14,934 nucleotides of DNA from Bacillota bacterium (lineage in GTDB: Bacteria; Bacillota; UBA4882; JAAYXC01), in assembly GCA_012516115.1 (NCBI GenBank), contig JAAYXC010000002.1, forward strand, positions 1-14,934, in the 5' to 3' direction. The notes beneath the pieces are model-generated. The model was not told the DNA's origin and did no database searches. It was given only the letters and a program-made list of their open reading frames with translations. Below are positions 13,726 to 14,934 of the stretch, piece by piece (the first letter of the stretch is position 1; the number at the start of each line of letters is the position of its first letter). The translations under genes were made by a program, and so were the position numbers.

Positions 13726-13741
13726 GGTTATGTCCATAACC
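13726..13741. promoter_or_regulatory. Operator-like inverted repeat upstream of the binding-protein promoter
   Basis: GGTTATG and CATAACC form a perfect 7-bp inverted repeat around TC, 21 bases upstream of the -35 box at 13763. The size and symmetry suit a dimeric regulator. The sequence does not match the TTTTCA-N3-TGAA sites, so a different protein would bind. Confidence 0.5.
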
Positions 13742-13762
13742 AGAAAACCTTGATAAACACCA

Positions 13763-13791
13763 TTGGCTTCGAAAAGAACCTACACTACACT
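13763..13791 (+). promoter_or_regulatory. Probable promoter of the sugar-binding protein gene
   Basis: TTGGCT (13763-13768) and TACACT (13786-13791) lie 17 bases apart, each matching four of six consensus positions. An imperfect promoter with palindromes on both sides suggests regulated expression. The leader to the start codon would be about 190 bases. Confidence 0.5.
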
Positions 13792-13822
13792 TAAATGAAA
13801 AGTTTTTTCATAGTGTAATAAT
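13786..13822 (+). promoter_or_regulatory. Operator/hairpin over the binding-protein transcription start (O3)
   Basis: TACACT (13786-13791) pairs with AGTGTA (13812-13817), and ATGAAAA (13795-13801) pairs with TTTTCAT (13805-13811) around a three-base loop. Within it, 13802-13822 has TTTTCA-TAG-TG and agrees with the operator at 7209-7229 at 14 of 21 positions. It starts ten bases after the -10 box, nearly the same place as O2 has at its own promoter. Confidence 0.5.
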
Positions 13823-13990
13823 ATCCTTTCGGTGGTCCGATCCGGCACGGATGGAAGATGGAAGGAGCGGCTTGAAAAAGAAAGAGGGGGGTGGGTAAGA
13901 GGCCGGAGGGGCACAGGTAATTGACAGCGGAAGATTAAGCAGGCACTCAGTAGGGGATGAAAGGCAAATGGCGTAAGGAGGGAAAAGGAA
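13823..13990 (+). other. Leader of the sugar-binding protein gene
   Basis: A purine-rich leader with one small hairpin, ATCCG/CGGAT (13840-13852). A GGAAGGAG followed by TTG could start an eight-codon peptide at about 13873-13899, but nothing proves it. AAGGAGGG (13975-13982) is the ribosome site for the ATG at 13991. No known riboswitch is recognised. Confidence 0.4.
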
Positions 13991-14934
13991 ATGTCGCGTG
14001 GGAAACGAATTTCCTTGTTTTTGGCGGCCTTGATATCCGTAGCCTTGTTGGTTTCGGTCTTCGGTCTTAACGCGGCAGGTGAGGTTGTCACGCTGAGGGT
14101 TCTCAATTACCTCGACGCCACCGCGCCCGGCGTGGAACGGTAGATCGAAGAGATCTGGGGGGCGTTTGAAAAGGCCAACCCGAATATCAAGATCATCCGC
14201 GAAGACCTCTTCGGCGAGCCGTTCCATCAGAAGATGGAGGCCTACGCGGCCGCCGGTCAGTTACCGGACGTCATGTACATGTGGCCGGGCGGGCGCTCCG
14301 CCACCCTTTACGACAAGAAACTGGTGAAGGACCTCCGGCCGCTCTTGGGGGAGATAACCAAAGAGTTCGTGCCCGCCGCCCTTGTGCCCCAGCGTGGCGG
14401 TATTCTGGGCGAGATCCCCATCGGCATCACCGCGACGCACGTCATGTACGTGAACAAGAAGATGCTCGATGAGATGAAGCTCGGTCTCCCCAAGACCTAT
14501 AACGACCTGAAGGCCATCGCCAAAAAAATGAAGGCCGCCGGCAAGGATACGGTGGTCATGGGCTACCAGGACGACTGGGTCGGGCAGTCATGTCTCTTCA
14601 GCATGATCGTCGGCCGGGTGTGCGGGGACGAGTTCATCGACGCCTGCCTGGCCGGGAAGGCCAAGTTCACCGATAAGGTTTTTGTGAACGCCCTCAAGTT
14701 TTACGCGCGCCTTTACAAAGACGGTGTGCTCAGCAAGAAAGTCCTCCAGACGCCTTATGGCGACGCGCCGGGAGTCTTTGCCGCCGGTCGGGCGCCCTTT
14801 ATGATCGACGGCGACTGGCGGGTCGGCGCCTTCCTGACCGATCCCAGCACCAAACAAGCCCTTATCCCGCCCAAGGATCAACCGAACTTCATCATGGCCG
14901 TCTTCCCGGCCATCCCCGGGGAGAAGTATCATAA
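13991..14934 (+). pseudogene. ABC sugar-binding protein with internal amber codon, 3' end outside window
   Basis: The reading frame begins MSRGKRISLFLAALISVALL, a Sec signal peptide with no lipobox cysteine, so the product would be free in a periplasm. At codon 51 (14141-14143) a TAG interrupts it. The frame then stays open to the window edge, giving a typical family-1 extracellular solute-binding protein: IEEIWGAFEKANPNIKI, EAYAAAGQLPDVMYMWPGG (ligand-side loop), ITATHVMYVNKKMLDE, PKTYNDLKAIAKKMK and VFAAGRAPFMIDGDWRVG. The family normally has Gln or another residue at the stop; CAG to TAG is one substitution. So the gene is either newly inactivated, read through by a suppressor, or carries a sequence error. 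Such proteins bind mono- or oligosaccharides for an ABC importer, whose permeases probably lie downstream. The upstream sites suggest control by the NagC-like regulator. Confidence 0.75.

Noticed and set aside
3752..14143. Possible recoding of TAG as a sense codon, since two internal TAGs (900 and 14141) interrupt family-like frames
   Set aside because: The TPR and SIS genes both end in TAG exactly where their families end, and the TPR stop is followed by a terminator. Open sequence after these stops is explained by chance. The remnant at 763 is frameshifted anyway.
1..14934. tRNA, rRNA or CRISPR array
   Set aside because: No tRNA-like T-loop and acceptor pairing, no ribosomal RNA signature and no regularly spaced direct repeats were found. 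The palindromes are irregularly placed and have no spacers.

Overview
The window is a GC-rich bacterial chromosome segment. It has strong Shine-Dalgarno sites (GGAGG-type), two TTG starts and near-consensus sigma-70-type promoters. A porin-like beta-barrel protein ending in Phe, and a sugar-binding protein whose signal peptide has no lipobox cysteine, suggest a cell with an outer membrane. The gene set (several ROK proteins, GH3 NagZ, PIG-L deacetylase, SIS deaminase, ABC sugar uptake) fits an anaerobic carbohydrate-fermenting lineage, perhaps a diderm relative of the Firmicutes. That placement is inference only.

Layout. Positions 1-131 (minus strand) hold the start of a lipoprotein gene. Positions 132-1367 have no intact gene. 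They contain a decayed nucleotidyltransferase remnant (763-902) and a highly structured leader RNA (1264-1339) in front of the porin gene (1368-2621). A TPR protein (2765-3754) and a bifunctional phosphoglucose/phosphomannose isomerase (3882-4952) follow, each with its own promoter and terminator. A nucleotidyltransferase/HEPN toxin-antitoxin-like pair (5100-6001) is bracketed by palindromic repeats that share a 22-bp core. Next come a ROK sugar kinase (6109-7065) and a NagC/Mlc-like ROK repressor (7243-8475). The repressor has a perfect-consensus promoter flanked by two look-alike operators 97 bp apart.

From 8605 to 13650 lies an amino-sugar catabolic group: NagZ-type GH3 beta-N-acetylhexosaminidase, a second ROK kinase broken by eight single-base frameshifts, a PIG-L deacetylase and a GlmS-isomerase-like SIS protein. 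After 340 bp of regulatory DNA, an ABC sugar-binding protein begins at 13991 and runs off the window. It has an in-frame amber codon at codon 51.

Proposed joint function (inference): imported N-acetylglucosamine-containing sugars are cut by NagZ, phosphorylated by a ROK kinase, deacetylated by the PIG-L protein instead of NagA, and deaminated/isomerised by the SIS protein instead of NagB. The product, fructose-6-phosphate, can be interconverted by the Pgi/Pmi enzyme. The NagC-like regulator probably controls its own gene and the transporter, because a third similar site sits at the binding-protein promoter.
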